Assembly (NCBI GenBank): GCA_010672185.1
Contig: JAAHHL010000032.1
Coordinates: forward strand, 1 to 64,000
DNA from: Caldora sp. SIO3E6
GTDB taxonomy: Bacteria > Cyanobacteriota > Cyanobacteriia > Cyanobacteriales > Coleofasciculaceae
Direction: 5' to 3'
DNA: 64,000 bases
How positions within the stretch are numbered: the stretch's first letter is position 1; every line of letters begins with the position of its first letter. Below the pieces are notes generated by a model. That model saw only the letters and a program-made list of their open reading frames with translations. It was not told the origin of the DNA and searched no databases. Both the position numbers and the translations under genes were made by a program. Of this stretch, positions 24,482 to 31,555 are shown piece by piece.

Positions 24482-24730
24482 ATGAAAAAACAAGAATTTA
24501 TGGAAAAAAGCTTGCGAGAGCTGGAAGCATTGACAGGAGCCTCTTATACTCATTGGATGCGATACTTTAATGGTGGAAATTCCCCTACTTTGACAACTTT
24601 GGAGAAGTACTCAGATGCTCTTGATGTACCGTTGGGGGAACTATGCGAATGGGTTGCAGAAAGGCGGGATACAACGATGAAACGCCTTAAACGTTCTCGT
24701 CATCCAGCTCAAACAGCTCAAGCTGGATGA
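24482..24730 (+). CDS. Small HTH regulator (XRE-like)
   Basis: 82 residues. The ATG at 24482 follows a strong RBS (AAGGAGGATAT) and is preferred over an upstream in-frame extension. The sequence ELEALTGASYTHWMRYFNGG, followed by SPTLTTLEKYSDALDVPLGE, is an XRE/Cro-type helix-turn-helix (recognition helix around SYTHWMRYF; helix 4 TLEKYSDALD). The tail is basic (MKRLKRSRHP). It is divergent from the replication operon with the palindrome between them, so it may be the phage repressor or Cro equivalent. Confidence 0.72.
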   Translation: MKKQEFMEKSLRELEALTGASYTHWMRYFNGGNSPTLTTLEKYSDALDVPLGELCEWVAERRDTTMKRLKRSRHPAQTAQAG

Positions 24731-25011
24731 ACTCTGGGTTTGTACAGCCAATCAATTCTTTCTTCTGAAGTTTGGCACTCTTCGGCTCCCACTTCATGGG
24801 GCAATAGCCCCCAATCTTCACAGAAAGATTCAGAGTGGATGCGCATATGGGATTTTTTCCCGTACTGTATCTTGCCCTCAAGATACACGTAAGCCTCAAG
24901 GTTGATAGTTTTGGCTCTCCGTAGTTTTTTGAGTTCTTTGGCGTTAAGCGTGAACTCTCTTATTTCGATGGGGTGCGGTATGTCTACTGTTCCAATTAGT
25001 TCTAGTGGCAT
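24718..25011 (-). CDS. Hypothetical protein
   Basis: 97 residues, not recognised. It overlaps the end of the HTH gene tail-to-tail by 13 bases and is divergent from the HTH gene at 25096 across an 84-base spacer containing a palindrome. The protein begins with strands (PLELIGTVDIPHPIEIREFT) and a KELKKLRRAK helix. The segment EAYVYLEGKIQYGKKSHMRI is strand-rich. A real gene is likely because frame, start and context agree, but no role is apparent. Confidence 0.5.
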   Translation of the reverse strand: MPLELIGTVDIPHPIEIREFTLNAKELKKLRRAKTINLEAYVYLEGKIQYGKKSHMRIHSESFCEDWGLLPHEVGAEECQTSEERIDWLYKPRVHPA

Positions 25012-25053
25012 AATCTACGTAGTATTACTTAGAAGATTGATTGAAAAAATTAC

Positions 25054-25071
25054 ATTCCCAAATTTGGGAAT
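25054..25071. promoter_or_regulatory. 18-bp perfect palindrome, operator candidate
   Basis: ATTCCCAAATTTGGGAAT, perfectly self-complementary, lies 24 bases upstream of the HTH gene at 25096 and between two divergent genes. Its core CCAAATTTGG is identical to the core of iteron copies 1 and 2 (23708, 23731). Confidence 0.58.
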
Positions 25072-25095
25072 AAATACATTATATGGGGAGCCATT

Positions 25096-25398
25096 ATGGA
25101 TATTGAGTTAGCGAGAGAGCAGCTGAAGCGTATCATTCAAGATTATGACCTCAATGTAGCCAGCCTGAGCAGTACTACAGATATTCATCACAACAGCCTG
25201 TACCGTTTCCTAAAGGGGGAGCAGGACTTATCGTTATCCAGATGGCTAAAACTCTTACAAGCTCTACCACCGAGGGCAAGAGAGGAGTATCTATCAGTAA
25301 TGTTTGGGATAGGGGATATTAACAGGCTCAGTAGTGAGGCGAAAAAAAGTATACTCTTTCGGATGGTGAGCGAAATCGTTGATAGCTCTAAAGTTTAA
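25096..25398 (+). CDS. Helix-turn-helix regulator
   Basis: 100 residues. The segment LNVASLSSTTDIHHNSLYRF, followed by LKGEQDLSLSRWLKLLQALP, reads as a Cro/XRE-like helix-turn-helix with recognition helix HHNSLYRFLK. A helical C-terminus with KKSILFRMVSEIV follows. An RBS (TGGGGAG) precedes the ATG. It faces a hypothetical gene across the palindrome 25054-25071 and is followed closely by further plus-strand genes, so it may head an early operon and repress itself. Confidence 0.65.
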   Translation: MDIELAREQLKRIIQDYDLNVASLSSTTDIHHNSLYRFLKGEQDLSLSRWLKLLQALPPRAREEYLSVMFGIGDINRLSSEAKKSILFRMVSEIVDSSKV

Positions 25399-25464
25399 GT
25401 GGTATGTCTCAAAAAAGCATTTACCACTATGGATAATAATCACCTCCCTTGCAGGAGAGACAAA

Positions 25465-25752
25465 GTGAACGCAGAAGACTTGCTCAAATTTATAGAAACC
25501 ATTGAAGTTGGGGCTTTAAGCCCAGATGAGAAAACCCAGATATGCACAACGCTTAATCAAAAATTTTTAGGGATTGAGATACCAGAAACAGTATCTCAAT
25601 CCTTTTCATTAGGGGGGATTCAGCCAGTAGGAGGAAATATCAGTCTCAATATTTTTAATCCAGAAGTATTGTTAGAGTTGGTTGATAAAATGGCAGAGAA
25701 AGAGCCAGAAATTTTGCTTAAACTAGCTGAAATAATTGCCAAAAGATTTTGA
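25465..25752 (+). CDS. Hypothetical protein
   Basis: 95 residues, using the GTG at 25465 which follows an AGGAGAG site; a longer ORF upstream lacks an RBS. The protein has an acidic helical N-terminus (AEDLLKFIETIEVGALSPDE), a Gly/Ser/Ile-rich middle (SFSLGGIQPVGGNISLNIF) and a helical C-terminus (VLLELVDKMAEKEPEILLKL). It is not recognised. Its stop overlaps the next gene's putative TTG start, so coupling is likely. Confidence 0.5.
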   Translation: MNAEDLLKFIETIEVGALSPDEKTQICTTLNQKFLGIEIPETVSQSFSLGGIQPVGGNISLNIFNPEVLLELVDKMAEKEPEILLKLAEIIAKRF

Positions 25753-26261
25753 CAAATGCTGAAATTCAAGCCAGTATCGCTTCAATACTGGCTGACCAAA
25801 CAAAAACACCACTCTATAGTTTGCTGGGACTTTCTTCTATCGATTACCAGATAGAAGCTGAGCGGATGGTACGGAGTGCGATCGCAAAGTACGAACCTCG
25901 CGCTGAAGTAATGGCGGTAGAGTTTTCTGACGGGTTGGAGGTACTGTGGCAACCTCTCACTCATAATATTATGAGTGACACTTACCCAAACTACTCATCA
26001 CTACCCCCACAAGAAGCTGCGGATAAATTAGTGGAATATGCTTTGGCTCAGTATTTAGGGAGTACCTACCCCCAACTCCTCCAAGGAGGGGAGGTAGTTG
26101 AGGAAATAAGGAGAGCAGTAGAGTCGGATGCTAGGTTGAGTGTCGTCACTGTGTCCGGACACAGCGACGGATACCAAGTAGAGATTGTATCGTCGGCAGC
26201 TATCGAAAAAATTCTCAGATACGATAGCATCTCACAGTATGATGGCACTTGGAGCTACTAA
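25749..26261 (+). CDS. Hypothetical, possibly tail-associated
   Basis: 170 residues if the TTG overlapping the previous stop is used; the true start is uncertain. The segment YQIEAERMVRSAIAKYEPRA is faintly reminiscent of the C-terminal part of gp25-like baseplate proteins, and the next gene is a tail fibre. The remaining sequence has a strand-rich end (LSVVTVSGHSDGYQVEIVSS). I cannot support a function beyond 'next to a tail fibre gene'. Confidence 0.4.
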   Translation: MTNAEIQASIASILADQTKTPLYSLLGLSSIDYQIEAERMVRSAIAKYEPRAEVMAVEFSDGLEVLWQPLTHNIMSDTYPNYSSLPPQEAADKLVEYALAQYLGSTYPQLLQGGEVVEEIRRAVESDARLSVVTVSGHSDGYQVEIVSSAAIEKILRYDSISQYDGTWSY

Positions 26262-26269
26262 TACGATCC

Positions 26270-27037
26270 GTGCCTGACCTTCCTGAAAATTCAGCAACCT
26301 ACCCCGCCGCTGTACGCCAAATTGATTCTGGGGAATTTGCAGTAGGGGGAGATACTACTAAACCCCCAAATGAGCAGCTGCTTGCTTTGGCTAGTCGGAC
26401 AGCATTTCTGAAGGCTCAAGTTGATGCTCTTACAGCTGCGATTAACGGATTGACTATTGGAGAAGAGGTCCAGGCACACTCTGGTACACTAGATGCGATC
26501 ACAGGGTTAAACCTGATTGCTGATAAATTCATTGGAACCAATAGTGCTGGAACGATCACTTTAAAATCTGTTCCGACAATATCAATAGCCATTTTACAAG
26601 ATTTCAAAACTGCCTTTGGGGGACAGGGAAATACTACCGGGTGGTTGAAGCGTGACTTGAATGATAAACAGGAAACTGGTACAAGTTTCTGTACTTTGAA
26701 TGGTGACAGTACCTTCAGCTTGCCAGCTGGGAGTTATTTAGTTTGGGCTAGAGTGCCAGGGACAATGGTAGATAAGCATCAGTGTCGCGTCGCAAATACT
26801 ACCGACACTATTTACTATAAGGGCAGTTCAACTCAGACACTAACCGCCGCTGCTGTATCGGGGCAGAGTATTACTACCGATAGCTGGGTGTTTGCTACTT
26901 TTGCGATCGCATCTACAAAAACGTTTCAGATTGAACATAGAATCTACGATACTATTATTGACCGCAGTTTAGGTGCTGAGGTGGGTACAGGGATGGGGGA
27001 GGTTTATACTCAGGTTGTCATTGTTAAGTTGGGCTGA
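26270..27037 (+). CDS. Phage tail fibre protein
   Basis: About 255 residues from the GTG at 26270, 8 bases after the upstream stop. The N-terminal part has a short coiled segment (LLALASRTAFLKAQVDALTA) for trimerisation. The C-terminal about 110 residues are a beta jelly-roll recurrent at tips of cyanophage and other fibres: FSLPAGSYLVWARVPG, DKHQCRVANTTDTIYY, FQIEHRIYDT and the ending EVYTQVVIVKLG. Such tips bind host surface polysaccharide or protein. It is on the plus strand, away from the main tail operon. Confidence 0.75.
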   Translation: MPDLPENSATYPAAVRQIDSGEFAVGGDTTKPPNEQLLALASRTAFLKAQVDALTAAINGLTIGEEVQAHSGTLDAITGLNLIADKFIGTNSAGTITLKSVPTISIAILQDFKTAFGGQGNTTGWLKRDLNDKQETGTSFCTLNGDSTFSLPAGSYLVWARVPGTMVDKHQCRVANTTDTIYYKGSSTQTLTAAAVSGQSITTDSWVFATFAIASTKTFQIEHRIYDTIIDRSLGAEVGTGMGEVYTQVVIVKLG

Positions 27038-27056
27038 GGTGAAAGTTGAATAAGTA

Positions 27057-27347
27057 ATGTCGAACAACCGTTACCCTGATAATTGGTCAGAAATCGCTAC
27101 AGCAATCAAAGAATCAGCTAAATGGCGCTGTAGTAAGTGTGGGTGTCAGTGCATCCGTCCTGGGGAAGATACATCGCATCTATCGCACTCAGAGAGGATG
27201 GCAAAAACTCTCACAGTGCATCATTACAATCGGATTCCGGAGGATAATCGTCCTGAGAATTTAGTCGCACTCTGTACCGGGTGTCATCTGGCTTATCATC
27301 AAGGCGGTTTGTCTAATGTCTCTCCTGGACAGTTGTCACTGTTGTAG
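27057..27347 (+). CDS. HNH endonuclease (short paralogue)
   Basis: 96 residues, ATG 19 bases after the tail-fibre stop. It has the zinc pair WRCSKCGCQC and the HNH core LTVHHYNRIPEDNRPENLVA then LCTGCHLAYH. The N-terminus RYPDNWSEIATAIKESAKW is shared with the HNH protein at 21185-21616 (same Y-P-x-N-W-x-x-I-A pattern), so they are paralogues; this copy lacks the Trp-rich insertion. Role unknown: nicking, packaging or homing. Confidence 0.85.
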   Translation: MSNNRYPDNWSEIATAIKESAKWRCSKCGCQCIRPGEDTSHLSHSERMAKTLTVHHYNRIPEDNRPENLVALCTGCHLAYHQGGLSNVSPGQLSLL

Positions 27348-27385
27348 GTACAGTACGCAGTCGAGTCAGCTATGCAGTTCTTATA

Positions 27386-27500
27386 CTAAATCCGGGTTAG
27401 ATACCCCCGTTTTCGCAGGGATAAGGCAGATGGCAGAAGGAAAAGAAGGCTTAGGCGAAAACGGGGGTTTGAAAGGCTGATTTGGTATTATACCAAATCC
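27386..27500. mobile_element. MITE-like element with nested inverted repeats
   Basis: A 115-base non-coding segment. ACCCCCGTTTTCGC at 27403-27416 is matched by its reverse complement at 27455-27468 (14 bp perfect). A further palindrome with arms GATTTGGTAT and ATACCAAATC around one base lies at 27479-27499, and similar CTAAATCCGG / CCAAATCCGG words flank both ends. No open frame. This is consistent with a small non-autonomous repeat element; borders are approximate. Confidence 0.5.
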
Positions 27501-27503
27501 GGT

Positions 27504-27866
27504 TTACTCAGACCAATTATCAATTCCTAGGTGTTCGGAATAGAATTGAGTGGCATTAGCGTGGATGATTTCGCTCATCTCGCACTCTGCTTCTGCTACT
27601 TCTTGAGCTTCAGCTTCGATTATCTGCCCCATCTGCTTGTTGATTGAAGCCCGTTGAGCCTCCAGAATGCTGCGGAACATATGGCGGCTGATGGGCCATG
27701 AACCGCGAGTTAGCTTTACCCATACCATGTCGCCTTCTATTCGGATGGCTTCAATCTCATCAGGGCTGAAGGTTTTGTTAATCGCGTCCCAGGTCAAAAC
27801 TGAGGCAATGGTTACGCGATCAGCATATGAGAGAGCTTCTCGTGTGCGAGTTGCTGTGTATGTCAT
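27504..27866 (-). CDS. Hypothetical protein
   Basis: 120 residues, not recognised. The N-terminus TRTREALSYADRVTIASVLT and the segment IRIEGDMVWVKLTRGSWPIS are strand/helix mixed; the C-terminal half is a helix rich in Glu/Ala (EAQEVAEAECEMSEIIHAN). It is divergent from the RHH gene at 28062 across a 195-base spacer carrying three dyads, so it may be repressed by that protein. The stop is adjacent to the MITE-like element. Confidence 0.5.
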   Translation of the reverse strand: MTYTATRTREALSYADRVTIASVLTWDAINKTFSPDEIEAIRIEGDMVWVKLTRGSWPISRHMFRSILEAQRASINKQMGQIIEAEAQEVAEAECEMSEIIHANATQFYSEHLGIDNWSE

Positions 27867-27946
27867 AATTTTTCCAGATGTACTTGTTACGTCGCACCCA
27901 CCCTGTCAGGTTCCAATTGTCGGGGTGGGTTTATACTTCTATTCTA

Positions 27947-28043
27947 CCGTGCGGACACGGCGATAACAATGCTTTTGTTATTTGTAATACTAATCGTGCG
28001 GACACGAAAGGAATAAGTTATTATAATACCGTGCGGACGCGGT
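27947..28043. promoter_or_regulatory. Three dyad operators and -10 box
   Basis: Three 14-base inverted repeats: CCGTGCGGACACGG (27947-27960), TCGTGCGGACACGA (27994-28007) and CCGTGCGGACGCGG (28029-28042). Arms are 5 bases around CGGA. The second copy differs at both outer bases in a compensating way, keeping the dyad. A TATAAT box at 28022-28027 precedes the third. The spacing suggests cooperative repression of the ribbon-helix-helix gene at 28062 and possibly the divergent gene. Confidence 0.68.
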
Positions 28044-28061
28044 AAGTGGTATGGTTGAAGA

Positions 28062-28286
28062 ATGAACAAACAACCAAGAAATAAAGGTAAATTTGCCCCC
28101 AAAGGTACTGAATTCTTGGGCAAAAGAATCAGTGTCAGGCTGCATCGATCAGTTGAGGAAAAATTGAATGCGATCACAGCGGAAAAAGGCATCTCAGCAT
28201 CTGAGTTAATTCGCCAATTGGTGACAGATTCTTTGATGGGGGAAGGTAAATATCTGGAATTAATTGGAAAACAAAACAATGACTGA
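28062..28286 (+). CDS. Ribbon-helix-helix DNA-binding protein
   Basis: 74 residues. A basic N-terminal arm (NKQPRNKGKFAPKG) is followed by the strand KRISVRLHRSVEEKLNAITA and helix SASELIRQLVTDSLMG, a clear RHH fold. The three dyads just upstream are natural targets, so autorepression is likely. The stop overlaps the start of the next gene (ATGACTGA), so the two proteins are probably co-translated and may work together. Confidence 0.78.
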   Translation: MNKQPRNKGKFAPKGTEFLGKRISVRLHRSVEEKLNAITAEKGISASELIRQLVTDSLMGEGKYLELIGKQNND

Positions 28287-28860
28287 ATCAATCAGAGCCA
28301 CCCGTGCATCAGTACAAATTGGCTCCCTGGAAGTAGATGGCTTCATGCTGCCGGATGGGTCATACCGAATGTCCCAGACTCAAGCTGCTGAATGTGTGGG
28401 ACTTAGTGAGAGAAACGCCCGCGATTTTTTACGGTCAAAAGCGCTAAAATCATTACTGGGAGAAGGTTATACGCCCGCGATTTCCGCCGTAGAAATTGAG
28501 TCTAACGACCAATTGCGAGGTCAAAGCCGATTTAATGCATTACCACTGGAAGTGGTTTGTGCCTACTGGCAATGGCAGGCTTTTCGAGGTAACAAGCAAG
28601 CTCTTAGTTTATGCATGGCGCTCATGCTTGAATCCCTAGAACGTCGATTTGATAATGCTTTTGCGGTGACTCGCACAGAACAAGAACGTCAGGAACGGCT
28701 GACCAGTCGCATCCAGCAGCTTGAGCGTGACCTAACCCAACTAGGTGAAGATTTTGCTCTGGATGACCAGATTCGACGGGAACGGGATTACTTCGAGAGG
28801 CTGCTAAGAGAAAATGGCATCGACCCTTGGGCACTACCAAATAGTGAGGAGGAAGCTTAG
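28279..28860 (+). CDS. Hypothetical DNA-binding-like protein
   Basis: 193 residues from the ATG that overlaps the RHH gene by 8 bases; a TTG 15 bases upstream is less likely. The segment YRMSQTQAAECVGLSERNAR, then DFLRSKALKSLLGEGYTP, looks like an HTH-bearing module found in phage antirepressor-like proteins. A conserved-looking Trp-rich stretch (CAYWQWQAFRGNKQ) follows, and a coiled coil (about 130-175) ends the protein. Linked to an RHH regulator, it may be an antirepressor or a partner in control; this is not firm. Confidence 0.5.
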   Translation: MTESIRATRASVQIGSLEVDGFMLPDGSYRMSQTQAAECVGLSERNARDFLRSKALKSLLGEGYTPAISAVEIESNDQLRGQSRFNALPLEVVCAYWQWQAFRGNKQALSLCMALMLESLERRFDNAFAVTRTEQERQERLTSRIQQLERDLTQLGEDFALDDQIRRERDYFERLLRENGIDPWALPNSEEEA

Positions 28861-28951
28861 TGATGCAAAAAGCTGACCTTTTGCTGGGGTTACCCTCCTT
28901 CACTCAATTAGTCCATCCAGTAACTCTTTGACATACTCCCGACGCTAACCC

Positions 28952-29245
28952 TTATTCGCCTCCCAGCTGTTTTGAGATGCGATCACACAGCCATTCTTCC
29001 AGTTCCATACCATCAATCTTTGCTTTGAGCTTGCACTCTGACAGATGCTTTTCAGCATTTCTCATCGTGTAAGTCTCCAGAGCAGTCATCATACAATTGG
29101 TTCTTGATTTATTGGTTGCCAAGCCAGCAATGATCAGCCTTAGGTACAGTAAGGAGGGCATTTCATTGGTTGTCATCCGCTTGCCATCCAGCTCCTTTAG
29201 TATTCCTTTTTCGCTTAAGCAATTAATTAATTTGTCGAAATCCAT
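28952..29245 (-). CDS. Hypothetical protein
   Basis: 97 residues, not recognised, helical throughout (FDKLINCLSEKGILKELDG, YLRLIIAGLATNKSR, ECKLKAKIDGMELEEWLCDR). It contains three or four cysteines without zinc-finger spacing. It converges with the previous gene, and its start faces the HTH gene at 29339 over a 93-base spacer with an inverted repeat. A real gene is probable because no better frame covers this interval. Confidence 0.45.
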   Translation of the reverse strand: MDFDKLINCLSEKGILKELDGKRMTTNEMPSLLYLRLIIAGLATNKSRTNCMMTALETYTMRNAEKHLSECKLKAKIDGMELEEWLCDRISKQLGGE

Positions 29246-29308
29246 GATTAGATGAATATCCCGTGACTATACTCATCATGCTATCATCAGCATAGCTAGA
29301 GCGATCGA

Positions 29309-29342
29309 ACATGGGACGTTCCGGCTAAAGCTCGTCCCATGT
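29309..29342. promoter_or_regulatory. Inverted repeat overlapping a start codon
   Basis: ACATGGGACG (29309-29318) and CGTCCCATGT (29333-29342) form a perfect 10-bp inverted repeat with a 14-base loop. The second arm contains the first ATG of the gene at 29339. It could be an operator or an RNA hairpin that hides the start; the in-frame ATG at 29393 might then be used instead. Confidence 0.45.
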
Positions 29343-29608
29343 CACCGCCGCAGCGGCTAACCCCTAAAACACGCTTAGAGGCTTTTAAAATCATGCACCC
29401 TATAGAATTACTGAGCAAGCCACAATGGTCATACTCTAGGTTATCTTTCTTTTTGGGAGTATCGGAAACTGAAGTAAGACGGTGGAACTGCCAGACAAAG
29501 AAAACACGCCGCAATCCTTCCAGAACAGCTCAAATACTGGCAGCTGTGATTGATAAGCATCCAGAAGTTGTCAAAACTATCGCTAATTTGGACGTGCTTT
29601 ACGACTAG
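29339..29608 (+). CDS. Small HTH protein
   Basis: 89 residues from the first ATG, 71 from the alternative at 29393. The segment WSYSRLSFFLGVSETEVRRW is an HTH (turn at LGVSE, recognition helix TEVRRW), followed by a basic stretch and the helix RTAQILAAVIDKHPEVVKTI. It resembles small regulators of phage and plasmid. A good terminator follows at 29635-29657, so it is likely a single-gene transcript. Confidence 0.6.
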   Translation: MSPPQRLTPKTRLEAFKIMHPIELLSKPQWSYSRLSFFLGVSETEVRRWNCQTKKTRRNPSRTAQILAAVIDKHPEVVKTIANLDVLYD

Positions 29609-29634
29609 CCCAATGTTATGACCAAAAGGCATAG

Positions 29635-29657
29635 CCCCTCAATGCGAGGGGTTTTTT
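29635..29657 (+). terminator. Rho-independent terminator
   Basis: Stem CCCCTC (29635-29640) / GAGGGG (29646-29651) with a 5-base loop followed by six T. It ends the transcript of the HTH gene and insulates the next operon. Confidence 0.85.
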
Positions 29658-29713
29658 AATGGAATTGAACCGAAATAAAGGCGAAATGATATCAGACACA
29701 AAAACCGAAATGT

Positions 29714-30097
29714 ATGGAAGCGACCATCAGAAGACTAACACCAGAAGAAAGTGATAATTTGCTTCAAAAATCAACCCCCAAGCCAGAGGAGGGGAGGTTT
29801 CCTGCCAGGGTAAGGATTGACTGGCTGAGTCGGGTTTTAGGGAAAAGCGATCGCACTTTAGCTAGGTATAGAAAGATTGCCTTTGAAGAGATTGCTGAGT
29901 ACTGGTTAATCTGTCTGGACACTAACCCAGGATACATATTAGGGGAAACCAAGCTACCAGACAAACCACCACTCACTCAGCGTCAGGCGGAAATCCTAGT
30001 CATTATCAGCAAACTATTTGACTCTCTTAAAGACCAATATTTAGTCCGGCATCAACTTAATCAATTCTTTGTCCATCCAAACGATTTACAGGAGTAA
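29714..30097 (+). CDS. HTH-containing hypothetical protein
   Basis: 127 residues. RIDWLSRVLGKSDRTLARYR reads as a helix-turn-helix (GKSDRTLARYRKIA as recognition helix) after a short polar N-terminus, and a second helical domain with LTQRQAEILVIISKLFDSLK follows. It is the first gene of a plus-strand run to 35064, with a 2-base gap to the next gene. Possibly a DNA-binding component of that cluster. No family is named. Confidence 0.55.
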   Translation: MEATIRRLTPEESDNLLQKSTPKPEEGRFPARVRIDWLSRVLGKSDRTLARYRKIAFEEIAEYWLICLDTNPGYILGETKLPDKPPLTQRQAEILVIISKLFDSLKDQYLVRHQLNQFFVHPNDLQE

Positions 30098-30099
30098 AA

Positions 30100-30843
30100 A
30101 TGACACATTACACAGTCAAAAGCCTAGCAGATGAAGCAGGGATGTATTTAGAGGATATGATTCCTTTGTTGGCAAGGCTGGGAATGAAAGATGCTACGCA
30201 TGATCAAAAGGTAAAATCTGCGATCGCATCAGCAGTTCTTCGGACAGTTAAAACCCACAATGACTCGCTACAAAAACAGATAGCAGCTTCTGCTACTAAC
30301 CCACCCCTAACCTCTCCCAGGAGGGGAACGGAAGGGGAAGGAGATCCAGGGGAACTGGCACTACCAGAAAAATTGAAATTGAAGGAGGTAAAGGGAGTTG
30401 CTCAACAAGCTGGGGTTACTCAAGTTTTTGTCAAAGAACTATCAACAGCCATCTACAACCGCAAGATGGACTTGTTGGTAGAGCAAGGGCTGGAAGAATA
30501 CCGTAGAGAGCAGGAAGCCGTAGAAGCAGGCAGGTTATATGGTCAAATCCAAGACCTCCAAACCCAACAAAATGAGCTTCTTGAGATGGAAGAAAGACTC
30601 TATAAGTCTCAGGCAAAAGCACGGACTGAAGAAGTGCTTGATAGTGTTGGCTGTGACTTACAAGCTGTTATTGATTCTATTCAAAACCAACAAGAGGAAG
30701 ATGCCAACAAACGTGAGAAACGTCGTCAGCTCGTAGCCAAGATTGAAAGCGGGGAAGAGTTAACGGAGGAAGAGCTACAAGACCCTTTCGTTATGTCTCG
30801 GTACGACTGGTATCAATCAAGGGTAGGAAATTTGTCCGCATAA
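30100..30843 (+). CDS. Hypothetical coiled-coil protein
   Basis: 247 residues. The N-terminal about 55 residues resemble a small helical DNA-binding head (VKSLADEAGMYLEDMIPLLA). A Pro/Gly-rich spacer (about 65-90, PPLTSPRRGTEGEG) looks derived from a common cyanobacterial repeat. Residues about 150-220 are a charged coiled coil (LYGQIQDLQTQQNELLEMEE). The gene starts 2 bases after the previous stop. With the neighbours it forms a series of coiled-coil and membrane proteins of unknown function. Confidence 0.5.
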   Translation: MTHYTVKSLADEAGMYLEDMIPLLARLGMKDATHDQKVKSAIASAVLRTVKTHNDSLQKQIAASATNPPLTSPRRGTEGEGDPGELALPEKLKLKEVKGVAQQAGVTQVFVKELSTAIYNRKMDLLVEQGLEEYRREQEAVEAGRLYGQIQDLQTQQNELLEMEERLYKSQAKARTEEVLDSVGCDLQAVIDSIQNQQEEDANKREKRRQLVAKIESGEELTEEELQDPFVMSRYDWYQSRVGNLSA

Positions 30844-30914
30844 ATGGTCAGTTGTGTGCGGTACTTACTTCAAGGGAATTAGAAAAATTAAACCAGAGTT
30901 TGAGGAAAAGGAAA

Positions 30915-31106
30915 ATGGGTACAGCTATCGGATTGGGTATCGGGGTAGTTATTGGTCGTAACTGGAATCGTATCAAGAAAGGGCTGACTTGGTTAGGTAA
31001 TTGCCTCTCTGAAGAGTTGACATTAACAGAAAACGACTATCAAGAACACTATGCAGGCTATGAGCCGCTCACAACGCTTGGACTGGTTTTGCTAGAACGA
31101 GACTAA
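30915..31106 (+). CDS. Small membrane-associated protein
   Basis: 63 residues from the ATG after AGGAAAAGG; a TTG farther upstream (30852) is in frame. The N-terminus GTAIGLGIGVVIG is glycine-rich hydrophobic, then basic (RNWNRIKKGLTW), then acidic. It could be a membrane-anchoring segment. It lies between two coiled-coil genes, and a second tiny membrane protein occurs at 32373. No function is proposed. Confidence 0.4.
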   Translation: MGTAIGLGIGVVIGRNWNRIKKGLTWLGNCLSEELTLTENDYQEHYAGYEPLTTLGLVLLERD

Positions 31107-31555
31107 AGCGTACTTTAATTTCCCTTGAGGTTCCGGGTGCATTTCGGACAAAATGCACGTACTGCAAATAGCAGGCGATGCCTAAAAGTTCCAAAACGGA
31201 AACCAGAGAACTATTGACAGATAAAGTTTTCAAAGATTGCAGTTTCAATATGTACGGTGAGTAAGTTCCTTCCTTTGAGATAGCCGAAAGAACTAAAGGG
31301 TAAAGGCTGTAGCGATCGCAACCAAAAACTGTACGGCAAACGGAACTAAAACAGTTCTCATTCAAAAGTTTTGTACTAACAATGAATCGCTGAAACTGTT
31401 TATTTCTCGTGAAAGAGTCAGTTCCACAGTTCCAGATTAGCTCCGGAATTGTGAAGAGCTGTAATAAAGAGCGGGGCTGTGGTGACCCAATAGGACGGAA
31501 AACAGCCATTTTGGATGGGACACCAAAAAATACAACCATTCTTGATAAACATACC
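31107..31555. other. 449-base spacer with a hairpin
   Basis: No convincing gene. An inverted repeat GTGCATTT (31137-31144) / AAATGCAC (31151-31158) has a 6-base loop. A TTGACA word occurs at 31214 without a well-placed -10. A 208-residue minus-strand frame covers it but looks non-coding. The long leader could hold a promoter or small RNA for the gene starting at 31556; I see no direct proof. Confidence 0.3.
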
